Of a DNA stretch of 64,000 bases, positions 44,100 to 52,902 are shown piece by piece (the stretch's first letter is position 1; the number at the start of each line of letters is the position of its first letter). Location: the NCBI RefSeq assembly GCF_965228935.1, contig NZ_OZ245846.1:1736001-1800000 (forward strand), in the 5' to 3' direction. The position numbers and the translations under genes were made by a program. A model generated the notes under the pieces. That model made no database searches. It was given only the letters and a program-made list of their open reading frames with translations, and had not been told where the DNA came from. The DNA comes from Ulvibacterium sp965228935 (lineage in GTDB: Bacteria > Bacteroidota > Bacteroidia > Flavobacteriales > Flavobacteriaceae).

Positions 44100-44117
44100 T
44101 GGTATCATTTTTTCTTT
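44100..44117 (+). promoter_or_regulatory. Shared 18-base element, sigma-54-like (copy 2)
   Basis: TGGTATCATTTTTTCTTT is the counterpart of copy 1, 46 bases before ATG 44163. It has TGGTAT at the -24 position and TC in place of GC at -12. No TAnnTTTG box is present. Confidence 0.4.
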
Positions 44118-44162
44118 CTATGGTTCATGTTTAATTAATAATAGCATTAAAATTTGAAAATC

Positions 44163-44465
44163 ATGAAAAAATTAGTTTTTGTTTTAGCATTGTCTCTTGG
44201 AAGTCTAACAGCTTTTGCCCAAGATACTGCTGAAGCCCAGATAGATGCTTCCGAGGCCGTTGCCGCCCAGGATGATTTTTCGGAAATCGGCGCTAGTGAA
44301 TTGCCAGAAGCGGTAACCGCCGCAGTAGCCAAAAATTATCCTACCGCTACCATAGACAAGGCTTACGTTAACGAATCGAAACAATACAAGCTCGAAGTTT
44401 CCTTGGAGGATGGAACCTCTGGAACTTTGTATGCTGACGAAAGTGGTAACTGGATCGAAATGTAA
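44163..44465 (+). CDS. Small secreted PepSY-like protein, paralogue 2
   Basis: A 100-residue exported protein from ATG 44163 (a TTG three codons upstream is not used). The signal peptide MKKLVFVLALSLGSLTAFAQ is nearly that of paralogue 1. The domain ELPEAVTAAVAKNYPTATIDKAYVNESKQYKLEVSLEDG leads to LYADESGNWIEM. It has its own promoter region and terminator, so the two paralogues are separate transcription units under probably common control. Function unknown. Confidence 0.88.
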   Translation: MKKLVFVLALSLGSLTAFAQDTAEAQIDASEAVAAQDDFSEIGASELPEAVTAAVAKNYPTATIDKAYVNESKQYKLEVSLEDGTSGTLYADESGNWIEM

Positions 44466-44506
44466 ATAACTTGAGTTATTTGTTTTGTATCAAGTTGGTT
44501 TGGTCG

Positions 44507-44536
44507 GAAAGGGGTCGTCATTGTGCGACCCCTTTC
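44507..44536 (+). terminator. Terminator after paralogue 2
   Basis: A perfect 11-base stem GAAAGGGGTCG / CGACCCCTTTC with loop TCATTGTG. The following sequence, TATTTG, is only partly T-rich. Confidence 0.7.
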
Positions 44537-44915
44537 TATTTGAGCTAACCCGTCTCTAGGAATCAGCAAGTTTTTTCTTAAAGTACCTTATTTCCAAATA
44601 GTTGCCATAGAATTGATTTTGGTCTGCAGAATGTCATTTTTTAGAATTGTATTCAAAGAACTTTAACTGAATTTACCTGTAGATACCGGAGAGTTCCCGC
44701 GTTTTCATCCTCGATCTAAAAATGGTGGTAGATAGATTAATCTCGTGAATAAAAGGATTCTACCTATGAAAGAGGGTGCTACAAAAGAGTGGAGTAACCA
44801 AAGTTGAACCACTGATTTCACCCCCTGATTTCTTGTATCAATTTATGATAATTTTAAAAGGCAAAGAGCTTTCTTATGCTATTTTTACGTACATATAGCG
44901 TACAAGAATTTTTTT
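44537..44915. other. Noncoding region before the NtrC-type regulator
   Basis: 379 bases with no gene or RNA that I recognise. A partial repeat of CGTAC (ACGTACATATAGCGTACA, 44887-44904) just before the regulator start may be an operator. There is no GTGTA/TACAC palindrome and no full TTG-N19-TAnnTTTG promoter. Confidence 0.5.
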
Positions 44916-46289
44916 ATGCCAAACATCTTGATCATCGAGGACGATGCCGCCTTTTGCCAAATGCTACAGAAGTTTTTGACCAAAAGAGGATATGAAGTGG
45001 AAATTTGCTACCACGCCACGGATGCCAAGAAAAAGTTTAAATCCACTGATTTTGATGTCATTTTAACAGATTTGCGTTTACCGGATTCCGATGGGATACA
45101 GTTATTGGCCGATATAAAGAAAGTAAAACCCAAAATCCCTGTTATCCTTATGACGGGCTACGCGGAAGTAGGCACAGCGGTAAAGGCCATGAAGCAGGGT
45201 GCTTATGATTATATTTCCAAACCCTTTACTCCCGAAGAAATTATCATGGTCATTGAGAATGCATTAAAAGCAAAGGTATATAAAGTTACACATGACGATT
45301 CCGTTGCACAAAAACCCGGTCAAAAAGAAACATCTTCAGAATATTCAAGAAATTCAGATCAAAAGACCATATTGGGAGTCAGTGATGCTTCAAAGAAGTT
45401 GGATGATTATATTAAGCTAGTGGCACCTACCGATATGTCCGTATTGATTACGGGAGATAGTGGAACGGGTAAGGAGGTCACCGCTCGAGCGATACATAAT
45501 GCCAGCAAGCGCAAGGATTACAACTTTGTGGCCGTGGATTGCGGAGCCATTCCAAAAGAATTGGCCGCGAGCGAATTTTTTGGTCACATAAAAGGGAGTT
45601 TTACCGGGGCCGTTGAAGACAAAATCGGAAACTTTGAAGCAGCCAATGGAGGTACTTTGTTCCTGGACGAGGTAGGGAACCTTTCCTATGAAAATCAAAT
45701 CCAATTGTTGAGGGCCCTACAGGAGCGGAAGATAAAACGGGTAGGCAGTACCAAGGAAACTCATGTGGATGTTCGTATTATAACGGCCACTAATGAGGAT
45801 TTGATACTTGCCGTTCAAAACGGAAACTTTAGGGAAGACCTGTACCACAGGTTAAACGAGTTTTCCATTCAAATCCCGTCCTTGGAAGAAAGGTTTGAAG
45901 ATTTGATTTTGTTTGCTGACCATTTTTTGGCCAAGGCCAATAAAAATTTGAACAAGGAAGTTCATGGTTTCTCGGCGGAAGTATGGGAGGCCTTTCAACA
46001 GTACCATTGGCCGGGAAATTTAAGGGAACTTCAAAATGTGGTCAAAAGGGCGGTACTTTTAACGGTGGGTGATGAGGTAAGGATAGAAACCCTGCCTAAA
46101 GAGGTTTTAGGGTCTACCCATAATAGTTCGATAAAGGTTGAAAATTTCTCTAAGTCCGATTTTGAAAAAGACCGTATCATCAAAGCGTTGAAAAAGACCA
46201 ATTTCAACAAGTCAAAAGCCGCAAAATTATTACAGGTTACCCGTAAAACACTTTACAACAAAATCAACCACTATAACTTGGACTTGTAA
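44916..46289 (+). CDS. NtrC-family sigma-54-dependent response regulator
   Basis: A 457-residue activator. The receiver (MPNILIIEDDAAFCQMLQKFL, phospho-aspartate in VILTDLRLPDSDGIQLL) is followed by the AAA+ sigma-54 domain: Walker A GDSGTGKEV, the sigma-54 contact loop G-S-F-T-G-A (GAFTGA variant) within FGHIKGSFTGAVED, and Walker B GGTLFLDEVGNL. A Fis-type HTH ends it (NKSKAAKLLQVTRKTLYNKIN). It is convergent with, and overlaps by 26 bases, the hybrid kinase that is probably its partner. The two secreted paralogues upstream are likely targets. Confidence 0.95.
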   Translation: MPNILIIEDDAAFCQMLQKFLTKRGYEVEICYHATDAKKKFKSTDFDVILTDLRLPDSDGIQLLADIKKVKPKIPVILMTGYAEVGTAVKAMKQGAYDYISKPFTPEEIIMVIENALKAKVYKVTHDDSVAQKPGQKETSSEYSRNSDQKTILGVSDASKKLDDYIKLVAPTDMSVLITGDSGTGKEVTARAIHNASKRKDYNFVAVDCGAIPKELAASEFFGHIKGSFTGAVEDKIGNFEAANGGTLFLDEVGNLSYENQIQLLRALQERKIKRVGSTKETHVDVRIITATNEDLILAVQNGNFREDLYHRLNEFSIQIPSLEERFEDLILFADHFLAKANKNLNKEVHGFSAEVWEAFQQYHWPGNLRELQNVVKRAVLLTVGDEVRIETLPKEVLGSTHNSSIKVENFSKSDFEKDRIIKALKKTNFNKSKAAKLLQVTRKTLYNKINHYNLDL

Positions 46290-48735
46290 CCAACCTATTC
46301 TCCATTTCAGATATCAATAGGCGTACTTTTTGCTCTAGCAACAGGAAATCGTTATGGAGGGTATTGGTGTTTATGAAATCAGGGGTCGCCATTTCAAATT
46401 TCTCCAATAAAGGCAAACATTTTTCCACCTTAAGCTGCCTGAACATGGGTAACATACGATGGGCAACATTATTTAGCCGAGCGTAATCCTGGGCTTTGAT
46501 CGTTTCGTCCAATAAGCCCATGCTAATCCGTGTGTCATTTAAAAATGTCTGTAAAACCTCAAAAATGGCATCTTCGTTTTTTCCCAAAAAGGAATGGATA
46601 ATAGCTAAGCTATAATTTTTGGACTTTCCTTCTTCAGAAGGGTTTTTAGTTTTTGTGTCGGGTGTCTTTTTAGTGTCCATACCCATTGACTTCAGGACGG
46701 TAACAAGTTCATCTTTGGAGAAGGGCTTTCGTAGAACTTGGTCAAATCCCTCAGAGGTATAGGTATCGATTTTAAAATCCCTTCTGCCTGTCATGGCGAT
46801 AACGGGTTGGCCCTTATAATGTTCGTATTGCCCGGACCTTAATTTCTTCAAGACTTCAAAACCGCTTGTTTGGGGCATTTGTATATCCGTTAAAACCAGA
46901 TTATAGGTCAAAGGGGAATCCTCTTTTACGAATTGAAAGTTGGTAAAGATATGAGGGGTGATTCCCATACTTGCCATAAGTTCTCGTAACATACCTAAAA
47001 GAGCGGTATCGTCATCGATGATCAATATACTGAGGTCAGATGCCAAGTCAGGAATTTTTCGCTCTACAGAACCTAATTTCTGTTGCGTTGTTTGCAGGGG
47101 TAGCTTAAGGGTAAATGTACTACCTTGGTCTACCTTGCTTTCCAAACTCAATGACCCGTTAAGCAATTCCGTCAACTTTTTGGATATGGTAAGTCCTAGG
47201 CCGTACCCTCCGAATTTTTTTTCGGTATCCGTATCCGCCTGTGCGAATTCCTTAAAAATAAGTCCTTGCTTTTCCTTGGGAATCCCTATGCCAGTATCCG
47301 TGACCGATATCCGCGCTATACTATTTTCTTTACCTTCCTTAAAGGTATGGGCCTTAACCTCTATATGGCCCTCTTCCGTAAACTTAAAGGCGTTTGCAAT
47401 AAGATTGGTAAGTACTTGACGCAGGCGGAAGGGATCGCCCAATACCGTTTTTTGTAGTGAAGCATCTATTTCGAGCTTTAGCTTCAGCTTTTTATATGCA
47501 TAAAGAGCCTGAAGGTTTTCGGCGGTTTCTTGGATAAGATATGCGGGTATAAAGGGGATTTTTTCAATCTTTAACTTACCCGCTTCCAATTTTGAAAAAT
47601 CTAAAAGGTCATTTACCAGACTTCCTACATAACCGGTAGAGGAGGTTATGTTCTTTAGATATCCCTCCTGTTTTTGGGTTAGCTCCGTATTTTCCATAAG
47701 TTCCGCATATCCTTGTATGGTGTTCAAAGGGGTTCGTAGATCATGGCTAACCGTAGAAATTAATTGTTCCCTACTTTTTAACAAGGACTCGGAATATTTT
47801 TTCTCTTTTTCCAATTTCTGCCTGTAGGTCTGCACCTTCCAAAAATCGCGGTTGATCAAAAAAGTAAAAATTCCTACAACAATAAAGCCCAATAAGGCTG
47901 CCAAACCGGCCAAGCGAATACTCTTCCGTAGGGCGGATTGCTTTTTTAAATTATCGTTATAAGTGTTCAGCACTATCTCCTGCTCCAATGCGTAAACAAT
48001 GTTACGCAGTTGTTGGGAGAGCTCCAGGTCGGTACGGTTAATTTCATTTTCTTTTTGGGCCAGGAAACGTTGCGTCCTTGCATCTTTCATTTTAGCTTCG
48101 GTCAAGAGGGCCTTGGAAGCGTTAAGAACGGAATCGATTTTTTCAGAGTCTGGAATGGAAGAAGTATCCGCAGGAATGTTCTCGTTCAAATAGGCGACCC
48201 AATCTTCCAATACCTTTCGTTTATATGGGGAGAGTTTCTCAGGGTTCTTTTCAAAATTGTATACCGTGAGTTTTCCGAACGAGGCCTCCATTTTCCGGAA
48301 CTCCTCTATTACATTGTCTATTGAGCGGTTGTTCTCATTTTTTACCTTTAGGCTACGAAGTTCATTGCTATTGGCTACTTTCTGTTCCAATAACAATTTT
48401 ACGCTGTCCAATTTCACTTTTTGGGAAGGATCGATGGCTAGTTGTTTCAGGGAATCTATTTCAATGAAAACAGAATCGATTTTTTTGGCATATGCATTGA
48501 AATTCTGTTGGGTCTTGGTCTGCAACGCCAATTTGGACAGACTTTCCGCTTCATAGATCTGGGTGACCAAAGCCCCTGTCTTTAATAACTTGATATCACT
48601 TTTAACAGCGGTTTTGTTATTAACCAGAACCTGTATCTCCGAATAGATAAAGTATCCCGCTACCGAGGCAAGTACACACAACATCAAGTAACTGATGGCC
48701 ACCTTAAACGTAAATCTATTCCTGGATTTGTCCAT
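46264..48735 (-). CDS. Hybrid sensor histidine kinase (HK-REC-HPt)
   Basis: An 823-residue inner-membrane kinase. Two membrane segments (about residues 10-30 and 272-294) flank a helical periplasmic domain. A HisKA domain follows with the phospho-histidine in STVSHDLRTPLNTIQGYAELM, then an HATPase domain (RLRQVLTNLIANAFKFTEEG, TDTGIGIPKEKQGLIF, GYGLGLTISKKL), a receiver (LSILIIDDDTALLG, LVLTDIQMPQTSGFEVLKKL) and a C-terminal HPt (RLNNVAHRMLPMFRQLKV). A phosphorelay through HPt to the convergent NtrC-type regulator is the simplest reading. The signal is unknown. Confidence 0.95.
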   Translation of the reverse strand: MDKSRNRFTFKVAISYLMLCVLASVAGYFIYSEIQVLVNNKTAVKSDIKLLKTGALVTQIYEAESLSKLALQTKTQQNFNAYAKKIDSVFIEIDSLKQLAIDPSQKVKLDSVKLLLEQKVANSNELRSLKVKNENNRSIDNVIEEFRKMEASFGKLTVYNFEKNPEKLSPYKRKVLEDWVAYLNENIPADTSSIPDSEKIDSVLNASKALLTEAKMKDARTQRFLAQKENEINRTDLELSQQLRNIVYALEQEIVLNTYNDNLKKQSALRKSIRLAGLAALLGFIVVGIFTFLINRDFWKVQTYRQKLEKEKKYSESLLKSREQLISTVSHDLRTPLNTIQGYAELMENTELTQKQEGYLKNITSSTGYVGSLVNDLLDFSKLEAGKLKIEKIPFIPAYLIQETAENLQALYAYKKLKLKLEIDASLQKTVLGDPFRLRQVLTNLIANAFKFTEEGHIEVKAHTFKEGKENSIARISVTDTGIGIPKEKQGLIFKEFAQADTDTEKKFGGYGLGLTISKKLTELLNGSLSLESKVDQGSTFTLKLPLQTTQQKLGSVERKIPDLASDLSILIIDDDTALLGMLRELMASMGITPHIFTNFQFVKEDSPLTYNLVLTDIQMPQTSGFEVLKKLRSGQYEHYKGQPVIAMTGRRDFKIDTYTSEGFDQVLRKPFSKDELVTVLKSMGMDTKKTPDTKTKNPSEEGKSKNYSLAIIHSFLGKNEDAIFEVLQTFLNDTRISMGLLDETIKAQDYARLNNVAHRMLPMFRQLKVEKCLPLLEKFEMATPDFINTNTLHNDFLLLEQKVRLLISEMENRLVTSPSYSG

Positions 48736-48842
48736 ATATCTACATAATGCCCCTGGGTATTGTAAATACGTATAAACTGCGGTCAGGGTTTACAATAGGA
48801 CATTAATTGTTCCAAAGATTATGATATGTGTAGTTTGAGTTG

Positions 48843-48850
48843 TAAGTTTG
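48843..48850 (+). promoter_or_regulatory. Probable promoter of the TPP-riboswitch transcript, -7 element
   Basis: TAAGTTTG fits TAnnTTTG and would start transcription near 48857, just at the 5' end of the riboswitch. There is no TTG at -33. Confidence 0.5.
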
Positions 48851-48854
48851 TCCC

Positions 48855-48970
48855 ATCTCAAAGGGGTGCGAACTCCTGACAAAACTTTAAGGGCAAAGAC
48901 TCTTACAAGTCCAGGATAAGCTGAGATTATACCCAATGAACCTGGGCGGGTAATGCCGCCAAGGAACGCG
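48855..48970 (+). promoter_or_regulatory. TPP (THI-element) riboswitch
   Basis: The conserved core is visible: GGGGTGC (48863-48869), then after a long variable arm GCTGAGA (48920-48926), ACCC (48931-48934), GAACCTG (48938-48944) and GGGTAATGCC (48948-48957), ending AAGGAA (48961-48966). These are the invariant blocks of the thiamine pyrophosphate aptamer, in correct order and spacing. It lies upstream of a TonB-dependent receptor. The expression platform is not clear; a T run at 48979-48983 follows a weak short stem, and the remaining leader to ATG 49162 is about 190 bases with no gene. Confidence 0.93.
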
Positions 48971-49161
48971 CAAGTCGCTTTTTGGAATTTCTTTCGTTCT
49001 TAATTGAACAAAAAATCAAGTTTAACACAGAATAATAACCCCTTTTATTCGTCGCTAATTTTTTAGTACGGATGAAACTGCTTTATTCTAAATTTTTATC
49101 TACTACCGCTTTCGGAAATAGCGGTTACATGCGACCTCTTACAAACAATAGGAAGCATCGC

Positions 49162-51327
49162 ATGAAAATTGTATTCATAACAGTTACCCTCTTTGGGCTC
49201 AACATGGTCGTTTTGGCCCAGCAAAATCCAACAGATTCCTTGGAAGGAAAGAAAATTGTACTGGACGAGGTCTTTGTTTCGGCGATTCGCGTAACCAAGG
49301 AAACGCCGGTTACTTTTTCCAATTTGAAGAAGGAGGAGGTAGCTCCCAGAAATTTAGGGCAGGATATCCCTATATTGATGAATTTTCTACCTTCGGTAGT
49401 TACCACTTCCGATGCCGGTGCCGGGATAGGCTATACCGGAATACGCGTCAGGGGAAGTGATGCAACACGGGTAAATGTCACCATTAACGGAATTCCCTAT
49501 AATGATGCGGAATCGCAGGGAACCTTTTGGGTAAACATGCCCGATTTTGCCTCCTCTACCGAAAGTTTGCAATTGCAAAGGGGCGTAGGGACATCCACCA
49601 ATGGGGCGGGGGCCTTTGGTGCCAGCTTAAACTTATTGACCGATGGGTTTTCCGAAGAAGCCTATGGGCAAATCTCCAGTTCAATAGGTAGCTTCGCTAC
49701 CTTGCGGAATAACATTAAGTTTAGTTCCGGACTGTTGAACGATAGGATCGAGATTTCGGGACGCCTGTCCAGAATTACCTCGGATGGCTATGTAGATAGG
49801 GCCTCTTCTGAACTTGAGTCCTATTTTTTGCAGGGCGCCTTCAAAGATGACAATACCTTGATCAAGGCGTTGCTTTTTGGCGGGCATGAAATAACCTATC
49901 AATCGTGGTTCGGTATCGATGCCGAGACGTTACGCACGAATAGAACATTTAATCCTGCAGGCATATATACCGATGAAGATGGCAATACACAATTCTATGA
50001 AAATGAAGTGGACAACTATAAACAAGATCATGCACAATTGCTTTGGAACGAAAGCATTTCGGAAAATTGGAGTACCAATATTGCCTTGCACTATACACGC
50101 GGAAGAGGATTCTTTGAACAGTTTAGGGAAGACGATGATTTTGCCACTTACGGATTTGAACCGCTTACGGTCAATGGCGAGGAAGTGAATACGACGGACC
50201 TGATCCGTAGGCGTTGGTTGGATAACGATTTTTATGGGACTGTATTTTCCGCAAACTATCGGAAGAACAAATGGGATGTAATCCTCGGTGGAGGATGGAA
50301 CAAATATGAGGGAGATCATTTTGGAGAGGTCATTTGGGCCCGTTTTGCCTCCAATAGTGAAATTCGGGATAGGTATTATGATGATACCTCCATTAAGACT
50401 GATTTTAATGTTTTTGCCAAAGCCAATTACAAACTAGACCCAAAATGGAGCCTTTTTGGGGATATGCAATACAGGCGGGTTAGGTATGAAGCCAATGGGG
50501 AGGAAACCGGACTTGTTGATGATACCTTTAACTTTTTTAACCCCAAAGTAGGGTTGACCTATGATTTGAACCGAAACAACAACTTCTATTTTTCCTATGC
50601 AAGGGCCAATCGGGAACCCAATCGAAACGATTATGAAAATGGCAATCCCAAACCTGAGAAACTCAATGATTTTGAATTGGGTTGGCGCTATGTTTCCCCG
50701 GATGTTCAGTTGAATACGAATGTCTATTACATGCGCTATAAAGATCAATTGGTGCTTACGGGGGAACTCAATGATGTAGGAGCCCCCTTGCGGGCCAACG
50801 TAGGGGACAGTTATCGTTTGGGACTGGAAGTAGATGCCAATGTTCAAATGGGAGATAAATTTTGGGTGAGGCCAAACGTGGCTCTGAGCACCAATAAGAA
50901 TCTGGATTTTGTATTTGAACGAGATGGGGTTCTCCAGGATTTGGGCAATACCAATATTGCCTATTCGCCGAATCTGGTCATCGGAAATCAGTTGGGTTTT
51001 GCCCCTACGGAACAGTGGCTGATCTCCGCATTGACGAAGTATGTTGGCAAACAATACATGGGCAATATAGATAGCGAAGCCTCTGTACTTGAAGCCTATT
51101 CCCAGACCGATTTGAACGTTCAATACGTATGGGAAATGAATACCTTTCTTAAAAGTATTACCTTCTCCGGATTGGTAAACAATATCTTTGATCAGGACAT
51201 TGTCTCCAACGGCTTTTTTTTCACCTTTGATGATGACTCCTCGGGAAGTATTACCACATTTGAGGGTGCTGGATTCTACCCACAGGCGGGAATCAATTTT
51301 TTATTGGGTGCCACGGTACGTTTTTAA
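49162..51327 (+). CDS. TonB-dependent receptor under TPP riboswitch control (thiamine-type)
   Basis: A 721-residue outer-membrane receptor from ATG 49162, the start that gives a proper signal peptide (MKIVFITVTLFGLNMVVLAQQ); the open frame begins 90 bases earlier. TonB-box/plug features: LDEVFVSAIRVTKETPVTFSNLKKEEV, IGYTGIRVRGSDATRVNVTINGIPYNDAESQGTFWVNMPDF and LQLQRGVGTSTNGAGAFGASLNL. The barrel ends in AGINFLLGATVRF. Thiamine-linked TonB receptors under THI control are known in Bacteroidota (omr1-type), so thiamine or a precursor is the probable ligand. Confidence 0.93.
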   Translation: MKIVFITVTLFGLNMVVLAQQNPTDSLEGKKIVLDEVFVSAIRVTKETPVTFSNLKKEEVAPRNLGQDIPILMNFLPSVVTTSDAGAGIGYTGIRVRGSDATRVNVTINGIPYNDAESQGTFWVNMPDFASSTESLQLQRGVGTSTNGAGAFGASLNLLTDGFSEEAYGQISSSIGSFATLRNNIKFSSGLLNDRIEISGRLSRITSDGYVDRASSELESYFLQGAFKDDNTLIKALLFGGHEITYQSWFGIDAETLRTNRTFNPAGIYTDEDGNTQFYENEVDNYKQDHAQLLWNESISENWSTNIALHYTRGRGFFEQFREDDDFATYGFEPLTVNGEEVNTTDLIRRRWLDNDFYGTVFSANYRKNKWDVILGGGWNKYEGDHFGEVIWARFASNSEIRDRYYDDTSIKTDFNVFAKANYKLDPKWSLFGDMQYRRVRYEANGEETGLVDDTFNFFNPKVGLTYDLNRNNNFYFSYARANREPNRNDYENGNPKPEKLNDFELGWRYVSPDVQLNTNVYYMRYKDQLVLTGELNDVGAPLRANVGDSYRLGLEVDANVQMGDKFWVRPNVALSTNKNLDFVFERDGVLQDLGNTNIAYSPNLVIGNQLGFAPTEQWLISALTKYVGKQYMGNIDSEASVLEAYSQTDLNVQYVWEMNTFLKSITFSGLVNNIFDQDIVSNGFFFTFDDDSSGSITTFEGAGFYPQAGINFLLGATVRF

Positions 51328-51372
51328 ACTATCTGTAAACGTGTACTTTTGTTGAACAAATGATAAGCTGAT

Positions 51373-52344
51373 ATGAAAACCGTTCGTTGGGGTATTATAG
51401 GTTGTGGCGATGTGACAGAGGTCAAAAGTGGACCGGCGTACCAAAATACGGAGGGCTTTGAACTGGTGGCAGTAATGCGCAGGGATGTTGAAAAAGCCAA
51501 GGATTATGCCAAACGGCACGGTGTTCCCAAGTTTTACCCGGATGCCGATAACCTTATTTCGGATGATGAAGTAGACGCCGTATACATTGCTACCCCTCCC
51601 GATTCGCATAAATACTATGCGCTAAAAGTGGCCGAGGCCGGAAAACCCTGTTGCATCGAAAAGCCCATGGCGCCCTCTTATGCGGATAGTTTGGAAATTT
51701 ACGAGGCCTTCCAGAAGAAGAACATTCCATTGTTTATTGCCTACTACAGGAGGTCGCTTCCACGGTTTGAAAAGATAAAGGGCTGGTTGGATGGCCGCCT
51801 TATCGGTACGGTAAGAACTATAAAATGGCAGCTTTCAAAGCCGGCTTCGGATTTGGATAAAAGCAACGGCTACAATTGGCGTACCGATGCCAAAATTGCC
51901 CCAGGAGGTTATTTTGATGACTTGGCAAGCCATGGTTTGGATTTGTTTTGCTATCTATTGGGCCAGGTTGTGGAGGCCAAGGGAGTGGCTTTGAACCAGC
52001 AAGGATTGTATTCGGCCAAGGATGCTGTCACGGCCTGTTGGGAACACGAAAGTGGTATAACCGGCTATGGCAATTGGAATTTCGGGAGTTATAGCCACGA
52101 GGATTCGGTGGAAATAGTTGGAGACGAAGGGAAGATTTCATTCTCTATCTTTCACGACAACCCTTTGGAATTGGAGAACGGACAAGGAAGGGAAACCTTA
52201 GAAATTGAAAATCCTCAGTATATTCAGAAATATCACGTTGCCTATATGAAGAGTCATTTGTTCAGGGAATCTGTACATCCTTCGTTGGGAAGTTCGGGAC
52301 TACATACCAGTTGGGTCATGGATAAGATTCTCGGCGTACTGTGA
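51373..52344 (+). CDS. Gfo/Idh/MocA family oxidoreductase
   Basis: A 323-residue NAD(P)-dependent sugar-type dehydrogenase. RWGIIGCGDVTEVKSGPAYQ is the Rossmann GxGxxx motif; AVYIATPPDSHKYYALKVAEAGKPCCIEKPMA carries the EKP signature (active-site lysine). NWRTDAKIAPGGYFDDLASHGLDLFCYLLG contains the catalytic GGxxxDxxxH-type segment. The substrate is unknown. It is 45 bases after the receptor; a TACTTTTG box at 51344-51351 could be its own promoter, so it may not belong to the thiamine transcript. Confidence 0.9.
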   Translation: MKTVRWGIIGCGDVTEVKSGPAYQNTEGFELVAVMRRDVEKAKDYAKRHGVPKFYPDADNLISDDEVDAVYIATPPDSHKYYALKVAEAGKPCCIEKPMAPSYADSLEIYEAFQKKNIPLFIAYYRRSLPRFEKIKGWLDGRLIGTVRTIKWQLSKPASDLDKSNGYNWRTDAKIAPGGYFDDLASHGLDLFCYLLGQVVEAKGVALNQQGLYSAKDAVTACWEHESGITGYGNWNFGSYSHEDSVEIVGDEGKISFSIFHDNPLELENGQGRETLEIENPQYIQKYHVAYMKSHLFRESVHPSLGSSGLHTSWVMDKILGVL

Positions 52345-52353
52345 AATGGATGC

Positions 52354-52791
52354 TCAGTTGGAAATGATAACAGTGTTCCCGTTAAAGGAAGCACGATATT
52401 CCAACATATCATAATACCGATTGCCATCGTCCGGTCTATTCAATTGCTGTCCCGTAAATAGGCTGTATTCGTAACCCTCACAGGAGCAGGTAGCGGTTTG
52501 TCCGTCCAATTCCATGGTAGAACAATTATTCGGGGCATGATTGGGGCAACTGGCCTCAAATGCCCTAAATTGGTCAAAGCCTGCATTGATTACAAAAACG
52601 CCCCGTGTTCCCACCCCCTGTGTCCCTATATAAACGGCATTTCCCACATTGGTCAAGGGGCTGTACAAAGGAAGGTTCAAATTGACGTCAAATCGGAAAC
52701 CGATTTCCTGTAAGAACGGATTCCTGTTGGTACGATCGTTGTCACAAGAAAGTAGAAATACAATAAAAACAATGCTCCGAATGCGCATCAT
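52354..52791 (-). CDS. Rieske-like lipoprotein with degenerate cluster motif
   Basis: A 145-residue protein with a lipobox, VFLLSC (the ATG at 52791 or the next one at 52788). The mature part resembles a Rieske fold: ASCPNHAPNNCSTMELDG is followed by ATCSCEGYEYSLFTGQQLN. A true Rieske site needs C-x-H then C-x2-H. Here the first box is CPNH (one extra residue) and the second is CSCE with Glu replacing His. It may have lost its 2Fe-2S cluster or bind something else. It is convergent with the Gfo/Idh gene. Confidence 0.7.
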   Translation of the reverse strand: MMRIRSIVFIVFLLSCDNDRTNRNPFLQEIGFRFDVNLNLPLYSPLTNVGNAVYIGTQGVGTRGVFVINAGFDQFRAFEASCPNHAPNNCSTMELDGQTATCSCEGYEYSLFTGQQLNRPDDGNRYYDMLEYRASFNGNTVIISN

Positions 52792-52840
52792 AGCGTAAGA
52801 CCGATTTATATAATGAACGCAAAGTTGAACAAAAATTGTG

Positions 52841-52902
52841 TATCTTTGCGTTAAATCCTCTCTAAAAAAAGCCGGGTACGTCGCGGTCTAAGTAGAGGAT
52901 TT
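52841..52902 (+). promoter_or_regulatory. greA promoter and leader hairpin
   Basis: TATCTTTG (52841-52848) is a -7 box, though the nearest TTG is only 13 bases upstream. The leader begins with AAATCCTCT (52853-52861), which pairs with AGAGGATTT (52894-52902) around a 32-base loop holding GCCGGGTACGTCGCGGTC. A 9-base stem closing a large loop, followed by a short T-rich run, suggests a structured 5' leader. Confidence 0.45.

Noticed and set aside
48971..49000. Possible terminator of the TPP riboswitch (short stem then TTTTT)
   Set aside because: The stem is only about three base pairs; I cannot support an expression platform from it.
50434..51123. 229-codon minus-strand frame opposite the TPP-controlled receptor
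   Set aside because: Antisense shadow of a conserved receptor barrel; repetitive Ile/Gly composition is typical of such shadows.
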